NCBI RefSeq assembly: GCF_001426265.1
Contig: NZ_LMDG01000012.1
Coordinates: 310,001 to 374,000 of the forward strand
Direction: 5' to 3'
Source: Rhizobium sp. Root1220
GTDB taxonomy: Bacteria > Pseudomonadota > Alphaproteobacteria > Rhizobiales > Rhizobiaceae
Length of the DNA: 64,000 bases
Below the pieces are notes generated by a model, which was given only the letters and a program-made list of their open reading frames with translations, did no database searches and was not told where the DNA came from. This document shows, piece by piece, positions 50,423 through 60,978 of the stretch. The stretch's first letter is position 1; every line of letters starts with the position of its first letter. Both the position numbers and the translations under genes were made by a program.

Positions 50423-50821
50423 ATGCGCCCTCGCCTCGCCACCACGCATGTTCTCGCCATCGCTGCGACTGCCGCACTGGTCGCCTCCTGCCAGTCAAAG
50501 GCGCCCGCAAGCGTTGCGGACCGCAGCGCACTTTCGACGATGGAACGTGTGGCCTTGGGCGCCAACTCCTGCTGGTTCAAATCGGGGGATGCGGCATTCA
50601 CTGCCTACAAGCTGGCGCCCGAGCTAAACTCCTTCTCCGGTCGCCCACGCATTCTCATCGTGCATAAGGGTAGCCCGGAAAGCCGCCCTCTTCTAGTCGT
50701 CCAGGCCGAGGGCAACCCCTCCAAGCTCGATGCCTTCGGCCCGATGATGGGTTTGCCCGTCGCGCCACGGATCGCCAAGGACGTTACCCGCTGGGCATCC
50801 GGAAACAAGGCCTGCGGCTAA
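50423..50821 (+). CDS. putative lipoprotein
   Basis: A 132-residue predicted lipoprotein of unknown function. The N-terminus MRPRLATTHVLAIAATAALVASC has a lipobox VASC with the lipidated cysteine at residue 23. The mature part has a short domain with FSGRPRILIVHKGSPESRPLLVVQAEG and two further cysteines. No family is recognised, but similar short lipoproteins are common in rhizobia. GGAGCAAG lies before the ATG. Its stop overlaps that of the convergent DUF1127 gene by two bases (50818-50821). Confidence 0.75.
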   Translation: MRPRLATTHVLAIAATAALVASCQSKAPASVADRSALSTMERVALGANSCWFKSGDAAFTAYKLAPELNSFSGRPRILIVHKGSPESRPLLVVQAEGNPSKLDAFGPMMGLPVAPRIAKDVTRWASGNKACG

Positions 50822-51081
50822 TCCCAAAAGAATGACTTGCTTACCTCCTCGCGCGCTTCAGCCCGTGTAACGCCGATATCCGCCAGTTCTGCATCCGTCA
50901 AATGCCTGAGAACGCTCCGGCTTGCGCGCTTCTCGCGCCGGGATGCCATGCGTTGCAACACAGCTGAAAGGAAGCCCTTTTTCCGGACGGTGCGAGTAGC
51001 AATATTCGAATGAAAATGCACTGATTGCACCTCCGTCACCAGTAATGCAATCGGCCTTTCAAAATCGGGAACGGCAGACAT
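50818..51081 (-). CDS. DUF1127 family protein
   Basis: An 87-residue protein whose C-terminal part (LRHLTDAELADIGVTRAEA) is the DUF1127 motif. Short DUF1127 proteins of alphaproteobacteria have been shown in some species to bind RNA or affect stress and phosphate responses; the role here is unknown. ATG at 51081 has GGAGAG in front. It is divergent from the MocR-type regulator gene, whose start-codon palindrome at 51154 lies 73 bases upstream, and may share control. Confidence 0.85.
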   Translation of the reverse strand: MSAVPDFERPIALLVTEVQSVHFHSNIATRTVRKKGFLSAVLQRMASRREKRASRSVLRHLTDAELADIGVTRAEAREEVSKSFFWD

Positions 51082-51153
51082 TCTTCTCTCCAGTCGATCA
51101 TTGTATCGATTATTCCAATAAGCTTGACGGAGAGACGGTGACAATATAGTGAA

Positions 51154-51168
51154 TTGTCATGATGACAA
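51154..51168. promoter_or_regulatory. palindrome over the MocR-type start codon
   Basis: TTGTCAT-G-ATGACAA, perfect seven-base arms around one base. Both possible ATG codons (51159 and 51162) lie in it, and no ribosome-binding site is visible before them. A site for autoregulation is likely. Confidence 0.45.
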
Positions 51169-52580
51169 ATTGGCTCCCTGATCTTTCACGCGGCTCTGGT
51201 CCGGTTTACCTGCGTCTCGCAGACAGCATCGAGACAGCGATTGCGAGTGGCGCGCTAGCCGCGGGGAGTAAGTTACCCCCGCAGCGCAATCTCGCCTACG
51301 ACATCGGTGTGACAATCGGCACAATCGGGCGCGCCTACGCGCTGGTTCATGAGCGGGGGCTCGTGGCTGGGGAAGTTGGGCGCGGCACTTATGTGCTGGA
51401 CCGGGTGGCGGCGACGTTGAACAACCAGCCGGATCCTCTCACGGTTGCCCTCGGCGGCACCCGCGCCATCGATGCTCCTGCAAACAAGATTCGCTTTGAC
51501 ACCACAGCCGCTCCTGATCTGGGACAGGGCAAGATCATTGGTCGTGTGCTCGCCGAGATCGGCGAGCAGAAACTTTCCGAGATCTCGTCCTACTCGCGCG
51601 TGTTTCCGCAGAACTGGTACGAGGCCGGCCGTCAGTGGCTCGCCCGAAACGATTGGATGCCGAAAACAGAGAACATTGTTCCGACGCTCGGCGCACATGC
51701 GGCAGCCATCTCCGTAATCGCCGCCGTTTCTTCACCCGGCGACAAGATCGTCTTCGAAAACCTGAGCTATACCCAGGTTAGCCGCAGCGCCCGCATCCTC
51801 GGCCGCCGTACAATCACGGTCGATTCCGACGACGATGGCGTACTTCCCGACGACTTCGAGAGGCTCTGTCTCCAGCAACATCCAAAACTTGCCTTCCTGA
51901 TGCCGACTGCGCACAATCCGACGCTGGCGACAATGCCTCTAGAACGTCGCGCAAGGATTGCCGAAATCGCAAAGCGGCACGGTGTTTGGCTGATCGAGGA
52001 TGATCTCTACGGCGGCATGACCGGCGACGAGACCCCCCTCCTCGCATCACTGGCGCCCGACCGAACATTCCTGATCAGTGGCCTTTCCAAGGCCGTTGCA
52101 GCCGGCGTGCGTGGCGGTTGGGTTGCTTGCCCGCCGCATTTCGCCCAGCGTATAAAGGTGACGCACAAGATGATCACCGGCGGCCTGCCTTTCATTCTTG
52201 CGGAAGCCTGCGCCCGTCTGGTCGAAAGTGGCGAGGCTCATGCGATACGTCGCGCCAGTGTCGAGGAATTATCAGTGCGGGAGCGCCTCGCCCGCCAGCA
52301 ATTCCAGGGCTTCGACTTTACCTCGCATCCGCATGTTCCTTTTCTCTGGCTAAAGCTACCAGATCCGTGGCTCTCCGGAACATTCAAGAACGCCGCGTAC
52401 AGGGATGGTGTATTGATCGACGACGAAGATGAGTTCAGGGCCGCGCGCAGCGATAAGGTGTATCACCGAGTGCGCGTCGGCTTCTCATCTCCGAAGAACA
52501 GTGAAGATCTGGCTGCTGGTTTGATGATCTTGCGACGCCTGCTCGAAAGCGGCGGCGCCGGATACGATGGAGAGATATAG
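51159..52580 (+). CDS. MocR-type GntR regulator with aminotransferase domain
   Basis: A 473-residue fusion of a GntR winged-helix DNA-binding domain (residues about 10-80: RLADSIETAIASGALAAGSKLPPQRNLAYDIGVTIGTIGRAYALVHERGL pattern) and a fold-type I aminotransferase-like PLP domain. The PLP lysine is in ISGLSKAVAAGVRGGW, with the aspartate in IEDDLYGG. MocR proteins sense PLP or an amino compound and control neighbouring genes; no typical PdxS/PdxT target is present. ATG at 51159 or 51162 is covered by a palindrome. The regulatory target is unknown. Confidence 0.92.
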   Translation: MMTNWLPDLSRGSGPVYLRLADSIETAIASGALAAGSKLPPQRNLAYDIGVTIGTIGRAYALVHERGLVAGEVGRGTYVLDRVAATLNNQPDPLTVALGGTRAIDAPANKIRFDTTAAPDLGQGKIIGRVLAEIGEQKLSEISSYSRVFPQNWYEAGRQWLARNDWMPKTENIVPTLGAHAAAISVIAAVSSPGDKIVFENLSYTQVSRSARILGRRTITVDSDDDGVLPDDFERLCLQQHPKLAFLMPTAHNPTLATMPLERRARIAEIAKRHGVWLIEDDLYGGMTGDETPLLASLAPDRTFLISGLSKAVAAGVRGGWVACPPHFAQRIKVTHKMITGGLPFILAEACARLVESGEAHAIRRASVEELSVRERLARQQFQGFDFTSHPHVPFLWLKLPDPWLSGTFKNAAYRDGVLIDDEDEFRAARSDKVYHRVRVGFSSPKNSEDLAAGLMILRRLLESGGAGYDGEI

Positions 52581-52692
52581 ATCAACGACCGAAGTTTCAT
52601 TGCCTTGGTTCCGCATGCTCCCGTCCCGACCTGTGCGATGGCCCCGAGGACGCGATGGTGCGGGCCAGGGTTGAGGTTGCATGCGGGCGTTT

Positions 52693-55026
<2,334 letters not shown>

Positions 55027-55046
55027 TGCGCAAGGAGTAATCGATC

Positions 55047-55280
55047 ATGGCTATGAAACCCGGTGACATCGAAGACATGATCAAGGCTGGCATTCCCGGC
55101 GCCAAGGTGACCATCCGCGATCTTGCGGGCGATGGCGATCACTACGCGGCCGAGGTTGTCGCAGAAGCGTTTCGCGGCAAGAGCCGCGTTCAGCAACACC
55201 AGATGGTCTACGAGGCGCTGAAAGGAAACATGGGCGGCGTGCTACATGCTCTGGCGCTTCAAACCTCAGCGCCAGATTAA
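55047..55280 (+). CDS. BolA family protein
   Basis: A 77-residue BolA-like protein. It has the class II KH-like fold with the conserved AFRGKSRVQQHQMVYEALKG helix and the histidine in HQMVY that co-ligates a cluster with a CGFS glutaredoxin. A grxD gene lies 1.8 kb downstream. In alphaproteobacteria BolA-Grx pairs act in iron sensing or Fe-S trafficking. AAGGAG stands in front of the ATG. A strong terminator follows. Confidence 0.93.
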   Translation: MAMKPGDIEDMIKAGIPGAKVTIRDLAGDGDHYAAEVVAEAFRGKSRVQQHQMVYEALKGNMGGVLHALALQTSAPD

Positions 55281-55290
55281 GCCCACGAAT

Positions 55291-55320
55291 AGGAATGCCC
55301 GGTCAAAGCCGGGCCTTCCT
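55291..55320 (+). terminator. terminator after purL-bolA
   Basis: Core arms GCCCGG and CCGGGC around TCAAAG, extended by AGGAA pairing with TTCCT after one mismatch, then TTAATGG. Confidence 0.82.
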
Positions 55321-55367
55321 TTAATGGCGGCGCACTTTGGGCCGCACATGCCCACCAACCCATGCCG

Positions 55368-55457
55368 TCAGTCACCGTGGTGCGCGATAAAGAATGCGCC
55401 GACCAGTCCGAAGACCACAATGCATTGCATCAGATACATTGGCCATTCGCTTGACAT
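55368..55457 (-). CDS. putative 29-residue membrane peptide
   Basis: A short frame, MSSEWPMYLMQCIVVFGL and onwards, ending in VGAFFIAHHGD. It has a good GAGG ribosome-binding site six bases before the ATG, a single hydrophobic helix of about 18 residues and polar ends, all usual for small membrane proteins. It is the only coding-like item in the 350-base gap 55281-55630 apart from the terminator. No homologue is known to me; a chance frame remains possible. Confidence 0.45.
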   Translation of the reverse strand: MSSEWPMYLMQCIVVFGLVGAFFIAHHGD

Positions 55458-55630
55458 GGTAAGCCTCGCTGAACCGTAGGCCGCGTGCGCATCTAGATGA
55501 AGAGGATCGGCGGCAATGGCTGATATAGCGCACCGCGGTCGTGGTCCTAGGCCTTCATTGAATGCTTTGATGCAGTTGTCACGGACCACGACGGTTTCGA
55601 GGACGGCTTATCGCATCAATCGCCAGGCGA

Positions 55631-56791
55631 TCACGATAATTCCATTGTTTTCTCGATTTCCGGTCGGTAGCAGTCTGCCGGTACACGCCGCAATGGCCCC
55701 GCCGTCAGCAACGTGAAGTCGAACGGCGCCCTGATATCAGGACCGAGAACGTACTGCCGGTGAACGCGCAGCAAGTCCTTCTTGATCTTCTTGTAGTGCT
55801 CGGATGTCAGCATCTGCTTGACCCGGATAAAGACTATCTCCGGCTGCGGCGCGTCGGGATGTCCGCAAGCCTCCACGACGCGCACCTTGTAGAAATGGAT
55901 TGCATCCGTCAGGCAGTGTATGTCCCGCCACTCGATGTTCGGGCACCGGGCGATCAGCCCCACCCGCGAGCGCAGCTGGTGCGCCGGTCGCAGCAGCGCG
56001 CACTGGAGGATAGCCGAGCCGAGGGTCGCAAAGATCACGCGCTTGCCGTCGAATATGCCAGGGTCCCTTTCCAGCAGCATGCCGATGACGTGCGCGGCAA
56101 CATTCGACCCCATACTGTGGGACGAGATCACGTACTCGTCCGCCGCCTCCCCAAGCGCGGTCCGGGCTGCCGCTGCACACTCATCGAGCCACTCGTTGAA
56201 GTCCGCACGATCCATCCTGCCCATCGCGACGGCCATCTCCCAGTCGGCGAAAAGGTGCAGCGTGTAGAACCGCTCGGCAGCAGGCAGGAAGGCAAAAACG
56301 AAGAACCCCAGCGCCAGCGCAAGGCTCCACAACAAATGCAGCGGCGCAAGTTCCAAGTCGAGCGGAATGACGGCAATGGTGGCACTCAGTGAAAAGCCGA
56401 GCATCATCATCAGGAACGGGAAAAGGAAGAAGAGCCCGAACCGCCATGCATAACGGAAGTAGCCCAGCATGCCGCCATCGGCGATGATACGGGCTGCGCT
56501 GAGAAAGCCCGCGATGATCTGGCCGGATACGCTTTTCGATCGAAGACGCCGAAGCAGCACGTCATGATCGAACATGTGGAACCGACTGCGCATGTCCCAG
56601 CCATCGCCACTCGCCGCCACAGCGAAGGACAGCGGATAAGACCCTTCCGCCGCATCGCCTACCGAGACGTCGAAATTCCAGACAGCAGCGCTTTGCTTTG
56701 CTGATCGCGCATAGCGCGCCCTGTGGGCAGCGCCATCAAGCGGTTCGAACCCAGGGAAGTGAAGCACCACCCTTTTTGAATTGGCTTGCAT
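55631..56791 (-). CDS. membrane-anchored alpha/beta hydrolase-like protein
   Basis: A 386-residue protein of unassigned family. It starts with a strand VVLHFPGFEPLD typical of a hydrolase fold, contains two transmembrane segments in the middle (about residues 120-148 and 152-175) and then an elbow ISSHSMGSNVAAH with the S in a GxSxG-like HSMG setting. The acid and histidine are not clear. It could be a membrane-bound lipase or esterase. ATG at 56791 has GAGAAAG; ten residues before it are not supported. It lies between bolA and grxD on the opposite strand. Confidence 0.75.
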   Translation of the reverse strand: MQANSKRVVLHFPGFEPLDGAAHRARYARSAKQSAAVWNFDVSVGDAAEGSYPLSFAVAASGDGWDMRSRFHMFDHDVLLRRLRSKSVSGQIIAGFLSAARIIADGGMLGYFRYAWRFGLFFLFPFLMMMLGFSLSATIAVIPLDLELAPLHLLWSLALALGFFVFAFLPAAERFYTLHLFADWEMAVAMGRMDRADFNEWLDECAAAARTALGEAADEYVISSHSMGSNVAAHVIGMLLERDPGIFDGKRVIFATLGSAILQCALLRPAHQLRSRVGLIARCPNIEWRDIHCLTDAIHFYKVRVVEACGHPDAPQPEIVFIRVKQMLTSEHYKKIKKDLLRVHRQYVLGPDIRAPFDFTLLTAGPLRRVPADCYRPEIEKTMELS

Positions 56792-57097
56792 ATTTTCTTT
56801 CTCGGCCGCCCAAGGCGGCAAAAGCCTGGCAGGCTGCTTCGGAGAAAATTGTGGCTAAATCCCGGTAGCGTGCGCCCGTTGCTCGACGGATTTCACCGGT
56901 TTCGCTCGGATGCGATGAAACATGCCGACGCATGCAGCCTGCCGACGTATCGTTAGTGCAACAATCTTTTTTTGAAGCACCACTAGGCGGTCTTTTTTTG
57001 GTTCCGCCTGCTGGAAATCCGCCTATCACATGCTATCTAAGCTTAACGATTGAAACGGCGGGCCTTTAACCTGCCTGTTGAAAGGATTAGGTGTCCA
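56792..57097. other. intergenic region upstream of grxD
   Basis: A 306-base gap between divergent genes. It holds two T-runs (near 56966 and 56992) and the hairpin noted separately at 56985-57009. No convincing coding frame or known RNA is seen; the grxD promoter is presumably here. Confidence 0.6.
56985..57009. repeat. hairpin with T-rich loop upstream of grxD
   Basis: Arms AGGCGG and CCGCCT around TCTTTTTTTGGTT, about 90 bases before grxD. It may be a protein site or a leader structure. Confidence 0.35.
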
Positions 57098-57433
57098 ATG
57101 AGCGGTATCAACGAATTCATCGACAACGAGATCAAGACGAACGACGTCGTCCTCTTCATGAAGGGCACACCGCAGTTTCCACAATGTGGTTTCTCCGGCC
57201 AGATCGTCCAGATTCTCGATCACATCGGTGTCGACTACAAGGGCATCAATGTGCTCGCCGATTCGGAAATCCGCCAGGGCATCAAGGACTACTCGAACTG
57301 GCCGACGATCCCACAGCTCTACGTCAAGGGCGAATTCATCGGTGGCTGCGACATCGTCCGGGAAATGTTCCAGGCGGGTGAATTGCAGCAGCACTTCCAG
57401 GAAAACGGCATTACCGTTCGCGGCGCCGCCTGA
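57098..57433 (+). CDS. grxD: monothiol glutaredoxin, CGFS type
   Basis: A 111-residue Grx4-type monothiol glutaredoxin. The active motif is CGFS with C30 (FPQCGFSGQ), followed by the WPTIPQLYVKGEFIGGCDIV stretch that binds glutathione. Such proteins hold a [2Fe-2S] cluster shared with another glutaredoxin or with BolA and pass it to targets. bolA is 1.8 kb upstream, interrupted by an opposite-strand gene. ATG at 57098 gives the usual length; a longer frame has 16 extra unconserved residues. Confidence 0.95.
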   Translation: MSGINEFIDNEIKTNDVVLFMKGTPQFPQCGFSGQIVQILDHIGVDYKGINVLADSEIRQGIKDYSNWPTIPQLYVKGEFIGGCDIVREMFQAGELQQHFQENGITVRGAA

Positions 57434-57527
57434 TCGGTCACCGGGCGTCCGCCCGGTTTCCAAACCTGTATTTTTGTCCGAGGCGCTGTGCTGAACAGCG
57501 CCTTGGCCTGTTTTTGGGAATTTCATT

Positions 57528-58775
57528 GTGGCAGATTCATCACAAACCGTGCACGCGGGCCGAAGGCCCATGGGCAAAGGTGAATTCATCGCGCTTGCTG
57601 CCTTCCTGATGGCGATCAATTCCTTGGCCATCGACATCATGCTTCCGGCACTTCAACAGATCGGAGCGAGCCTGGGTGTCGAAAGCGAAAACCACCGACA
57701 GTTTGTTGTCTCATCCTATCTGCTTGGGTTCGGCCTCGCACAGTTGTTCTACGGTCCGCTTTCAGATCGCTTCGGCCGCCGTACACCGCTCCTCATTGGC
57801 CTCGGAATTTATATCTGTTCCGCACTCGGTATTGCACTGGTGCCGTCGTTCGCCGGGTTGCTGGCGCTTCGCTTCGTCCAGGGCATTGGTTCGGCCGCCA
57901 CCCGGGTTATCACGATCTCGATCGTGCGTGACATCTACGGCGGCAGGCAGATGGCGGAAGTCATGTCATTGATCATGATGGTATTCATGATCGTTCCAGT
58001 CATCGCTCCTGGCAGCGGCCAGATCATCATGTTTTTCGGCAGCTGGCACCTGATCTTCGTGTTCATCGCGGTGATGGCAGCTTTGATCTCCGGCTGGGCC
58101 TATGTGCGTCTTCCCGAGACCTTGAACCCGGCAAACATCCGCCCCTTCACCGCCCGCTCGGTTCTCGGCGCCTTCAAGCTCGTCCTGACCAACCGCATCG
58201 CGCTCTGCTACACGATCGCCACCACCTTCATCTTCGGCTCACTGTTCGGTTTCATCAATTCAGCGCAGCAGATCTATGTCGGGATCTACGACCTTGGCGC
58301 CTATTTTCCTGTCGCCTTCGCGGGCGTCGCGATCTTCATGTCGATGTCGTCCTTCCTCAACTCGCGCCTGGTCGGCAAGCTCGGAATGCGGCGTCTATCA
58401 CATGGAGCATTGCTCGGTTTCATCACAATCAACACGATCTGGCTGTTCGTTCTTCTGATCGGTCCGCACCCCATGCCCTTCCCCTTCTTCATAGGCTTCT
58501 TCGGCCTTGCGATGTTTCAGTTCGGCTGGATCGGCTCGAACTTCAACTCCCTGGCAATGGAGCCACTGGGCCATGTGGCCGGAACGGCATCGTCCGTGCT
58601 CGGCTTCATGAGCACAGTTGGCGGGGCGTTGATCGGTGCCGGCATCGGCCAGGCATTCAACGGAACCGCACTCCCGATGGTCGCAGGTTATTTCACTGTA
58701 TCGATCATCGGCCTCGTATTCGTGTTGATAGCCGAGAAAGGCCGCCTCTTTCAGCCGCACAACCCGGCTGTCTGA
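57528..58775 (+). CDS. MFS drug exporter, Bcr/CflA type
   Basis: A 415-residue, twelve-segment major facilitator of the Bcr/CflA drug-resistance group. The DHA1 motif A is in YGPLSDRFGRRTPLLIG, and the N-terminal ALNMAIDIMLPAL-like SLAIDIMLPALQQIG is typical. The substrate is unknown. GTG start at 57528 with GGGAA before it. It is followed after 36 bases by a clear paralogue, and the two probably form one transcript. Confidence 0.9.
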   Translation: MADSSQTVHAGRRPMGKGEFIALAAFLMAINSLAIDIMLPALQQIGASLGVESENHRQFVVSSYLLGFGLAQLFYGPLSDRFGRRTPLLIGLGIYICSALGIALVPSFAGLLALRFVQGIGSAATRVITISIVRDIYGGRQMAEVMSLIMMVFMIVPVIAPGSGQIIMFFGSWHLIFVFIAVMAALISGWAYVRLPETLNPANIRPFTARSVLGAFKLVLTNRIALCYTIATTFIFGSLFGFINSAQQIYVGIYDLGAYFPVAFAGVAIFMSMSSFLNSRLVGKLGMRRLSHGALLGFITINTIWLFVLLIGPHPMPFPFFIGFFGLAMFQFGWIGSNFNSLAMEPLGHVAGTASSVLGFMSTVGGALIGAGIGQAFNGTALPMVAGYFTVSIIGLVFVLIAEKGRLFQPHNPAV

Positions 58776-58811
58776 TTCTTTGAAACGACTTCACTTTTCA
58801 GGATACGCATA

Positions 58812-60092
58812 ATGACGCCGCCTCATAAGCCGCACACCGAGAATCAGGGGTCCCGCCGCATCGGCATGGGCTTCGTCGAGTTTGTCATCACCATCGCTAT
58901 CATGACGGCGAGCGTGGCGATGGCGATCGACAGCATGCTGCCTGCCTTGCCCGCCATAGGCCATTCACTAGGTGTCGCGAATGCCAATGACGCCCAGCTG
59001 GTCATCGGCGTCTTCTTCCTTGGCTTCGGCGTATCACAGATCATCTTCGGCAGCCTGTCGGACACCTTCGGTCGACGAAACATCCTGCTCGGCGGTCTCG
59101 CGGTCTACGTGCTCGCGATGTTTGCTGCGGCAGCAACAGGCAGCTTCGAGATGCTGCTGATCATGCGCTTCGTTCAGGGCCTTGGTGGCGCCGCCGTGCG
59201 CATCACAACCATGGCGATCGTTCGCGACTGCTTCGGCGGACGTGAGATGGCCCGCGTCATGTCCTACGTCATGATCGTGTTCATGATCGTGCCAATCGTC
59301 GCCCCGTCCGTTGGACAGCTCATTATCGCCTACGCCAACTGGCACTGGATCTTCATCCTTCTCGGCATCGTCGGTGCGATCCTTTTCGTCTGGGGGCTGA
59401 TGCGGCTCAAGGAATCGTTGCCCCAGGAAGAGCGCATACCGCTTTCCGTGGGCAATGTGGTGGACGGTTTCAAGACGGTTCTCACCAACAAGATCACCTG
59501 CGGCTATATGATCGGGCTTACGATGTTCACGGCCGTCATCAGCGCCTATGTCATCTCAGTGCAGCAGGTCTTCGGCGAAGTCTACGGACTAGGCGATTGG
59601 TTGCCGATCGCGTTCGCCGCCACTGCCGGCGGCATTGCCATCGCCAACTTCGCCAACGGTTTCTTCGTGCGAAAGTTCGGCATGCGTCGCATCTCGCATG
59701 TTGCAATGATCCTCTTCACGATCATTTCGGCCATCGGCTATTTCAAGGCACTGGGCGGAAAACCCGATTTCGCCTTTGCCTACGCGCTGTTCACGATCCT
59801 GCTGATGATGTTTGCGGTCATCGCCACCAACTTTACCGCCATCAGCCTTGAGCCGATGGGCAACCTCGCCGGCACCGCGACCTCGGTCACCGGTTTCGTT
59901 TCGACCACCTTCGGCGCCATTCTTGGCGGCACGGTCGGTCAGCTTTTCAACGGCACCGTTCAGCCTCTGTTCGGCGGCTTCGCCCTGTTTGGCGCAATCA
60001 GCATCGTGTCAACGCTCTGGGCCGAAGGGGGCAAACTTTTCACGCATCCCGGCGACGATCCGAAACTGGATCCGGGCGGCGGACACTTCTGA
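58812..60092 (+). CDS. MFS drug exporter, Bcr/CflA type, paralogue of the preceding gene
   Basis: A 426-residue, twelve-segment major facilitator. It shares motif A (FGSLSDTFGRRNILLGG), the SMLPALPAIGHSLG first helix and the GTATSVTGFVSTTFGAILGG stretch with the preceding gene, so a tandem duplication followed by divergence is likely. Substrate unknown. A perfect 26-base palindromic terminator follows. Confidence 0.9.
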   Translation: MTPPHKPHTENQGSRRIGMGFVEFVITIAIMTASVAMAIDSMLPALPAIGHSLGVANANDAQLVIGVFFLGFGVSQIIFGSLSDTFGRRNILLGGLAVYVLAMFAAAATGSFEMLLIMRFVQGLGGAAVRITTMAIVRDCFGGREMARVMSYVMIVFMIVPIVAPSVGQLIIAYANWHWIFILLGIVGAILFVWGLMRLKESLPQEERIPLSVGNVVDGFKTVLTNKITCGYMIGLTMFTAVISAYVISVQQVFGEVYGLGDWLPIAFAATAGGIAIANFANGFFVRKFGMRRISHVAMILFTIISAIGYFKALGGKPDFAFAYALFTILLMMFAVIATNFTAISLEPMGNLAGTATSVTGFVSTTFGAILGGTVGQLFNGTVQPLFGGFALFGAISIVSTLWAEGGKLFTHPGDDPKLDPGGGHF

Positions 60093-60094
60093 TG

Positions 60095-60120
60095 AAAAGG
60101 CCCGGCATGCCGGGCCTTTT
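60095..60120. terminator. bidirectional terminator
   Basis: A perfect 26-base palindrome, AAAAGGCCCGGCA and its complement, lies between the convergent MFS and inositol-monophosphatase genes and ends in a T-run on either strand. Confidence 0.9.
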
Positions 60121-60125
60121 CATAT

Positions 60126-60950
60126 TTAGACGGTAAACACCTCGCGCCGCAGGAGGTCCCAGCTTTCCCTGTCGGGCGCGATCAGCAGCCCGCCGTCGAC
60201 GTGATGCGGAAGATAAGGGGAGCCATCGAACCGCGCAGCATGGGCGCCCGCCTCCTGCGAGATCAGCGTGCCAGCAAGATGATCCCATGGCATCAGCTTG
60301 TTGTACATCAGGTAGTGAACATGCCCACCCGCGAAGGCGCGATATTCGTGGGCCGCACAGCGATAGTTTGCGAGGAATCGCACCTTGGCGAGATTGGCGA
60401 GCACCTCATCGCGTTTTCCCCTCGGCAGGAAACCGGTCGAGGCCATGCCGACCATCTGGTCGAGCACGACCGGCTTGGCCACCGAAAGCCGCTCCGCTTC
60501 GCCGTCCGGGCGTCTGAGCCACGCGCCGCCGCCCTTTTCGGCCAGAACCCAGTCGTCGCCCATCGGATCGTAGATGATACCGGCAACCGTCTCGCCATTG
60601 GCCACGACCGACGCCATGACGCCGAAGGCAGGAATACCAGATGCGAAGTTGAACGTGCCGTCGACAGGATCAACAACGATCGCAAGCTCGCTGCCTGCAA
60701 GCCGCCCGAGAAGTGCGGAATCGTCCGCAACGGACTCTTCGCCAATGAACAATGCCTCTGGCCACAGCGCAGCCACCTCGGCCTTGATCATACGCTCGGC
60801 CTGCAGGTCCGCCTCCGTCACCAGATCGGTCGCCTCGCTCTTGGCACGCACGTCGTTACTGCCGAGCCGCCGGAATCGTGGCAGTATCTCCGCCTTCGCC
60901 GCGCGCCGCAGCAGATCGGCAAGCGTCGTTACATCTATCTTGGAAGCCAT
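60126..60950 (-). CDS. inositol monophosphatase family protein
   Basis: A 274-residue lithium-sensitive-type phosphatase. Metal ligands are in GEES (70-73) and DPVDGT (94-99), and MPWDHLAG near residue 220 carries the last aspartate. Substrates in the family include inositol phosphate, fructose 1,6-bisphosphate and PAP, so the role cannot be fixed. In rhizobia a related gene is often annotated as histidinol- or inositol-phosphatase. ttcA is upstream with 28 bases between, so both may be one transcript. Confidence 0.9.
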   Translation of the reverse strand: MASKIDVTTLADLLRRAAKAEILPRFRRLGSNDVRAKSEATDLVTEADLQAERMIKAEVAALWPEALFIGEESVADDSALLGRLAGSELAIVVDPVDGTFNFASGIPAFGVMASVVANGETVAGIIYDPMGDDWVLAEKGGGAWLRRPDGEAERLSVAKPVVLDQMVGMASTGFLPRGKRDEVLANLAKVRFLANYRCAAHEYRAFAGGHVHYLMYNKLMPWDHLAGTLISQEAGAHAARFDGSPYLPHHVDGGLLIAPDRESWDLLRREVFTV

Positions 60951-60978
60951 GGCATGTCCTTTTTGCGCCTAGCGCCGG

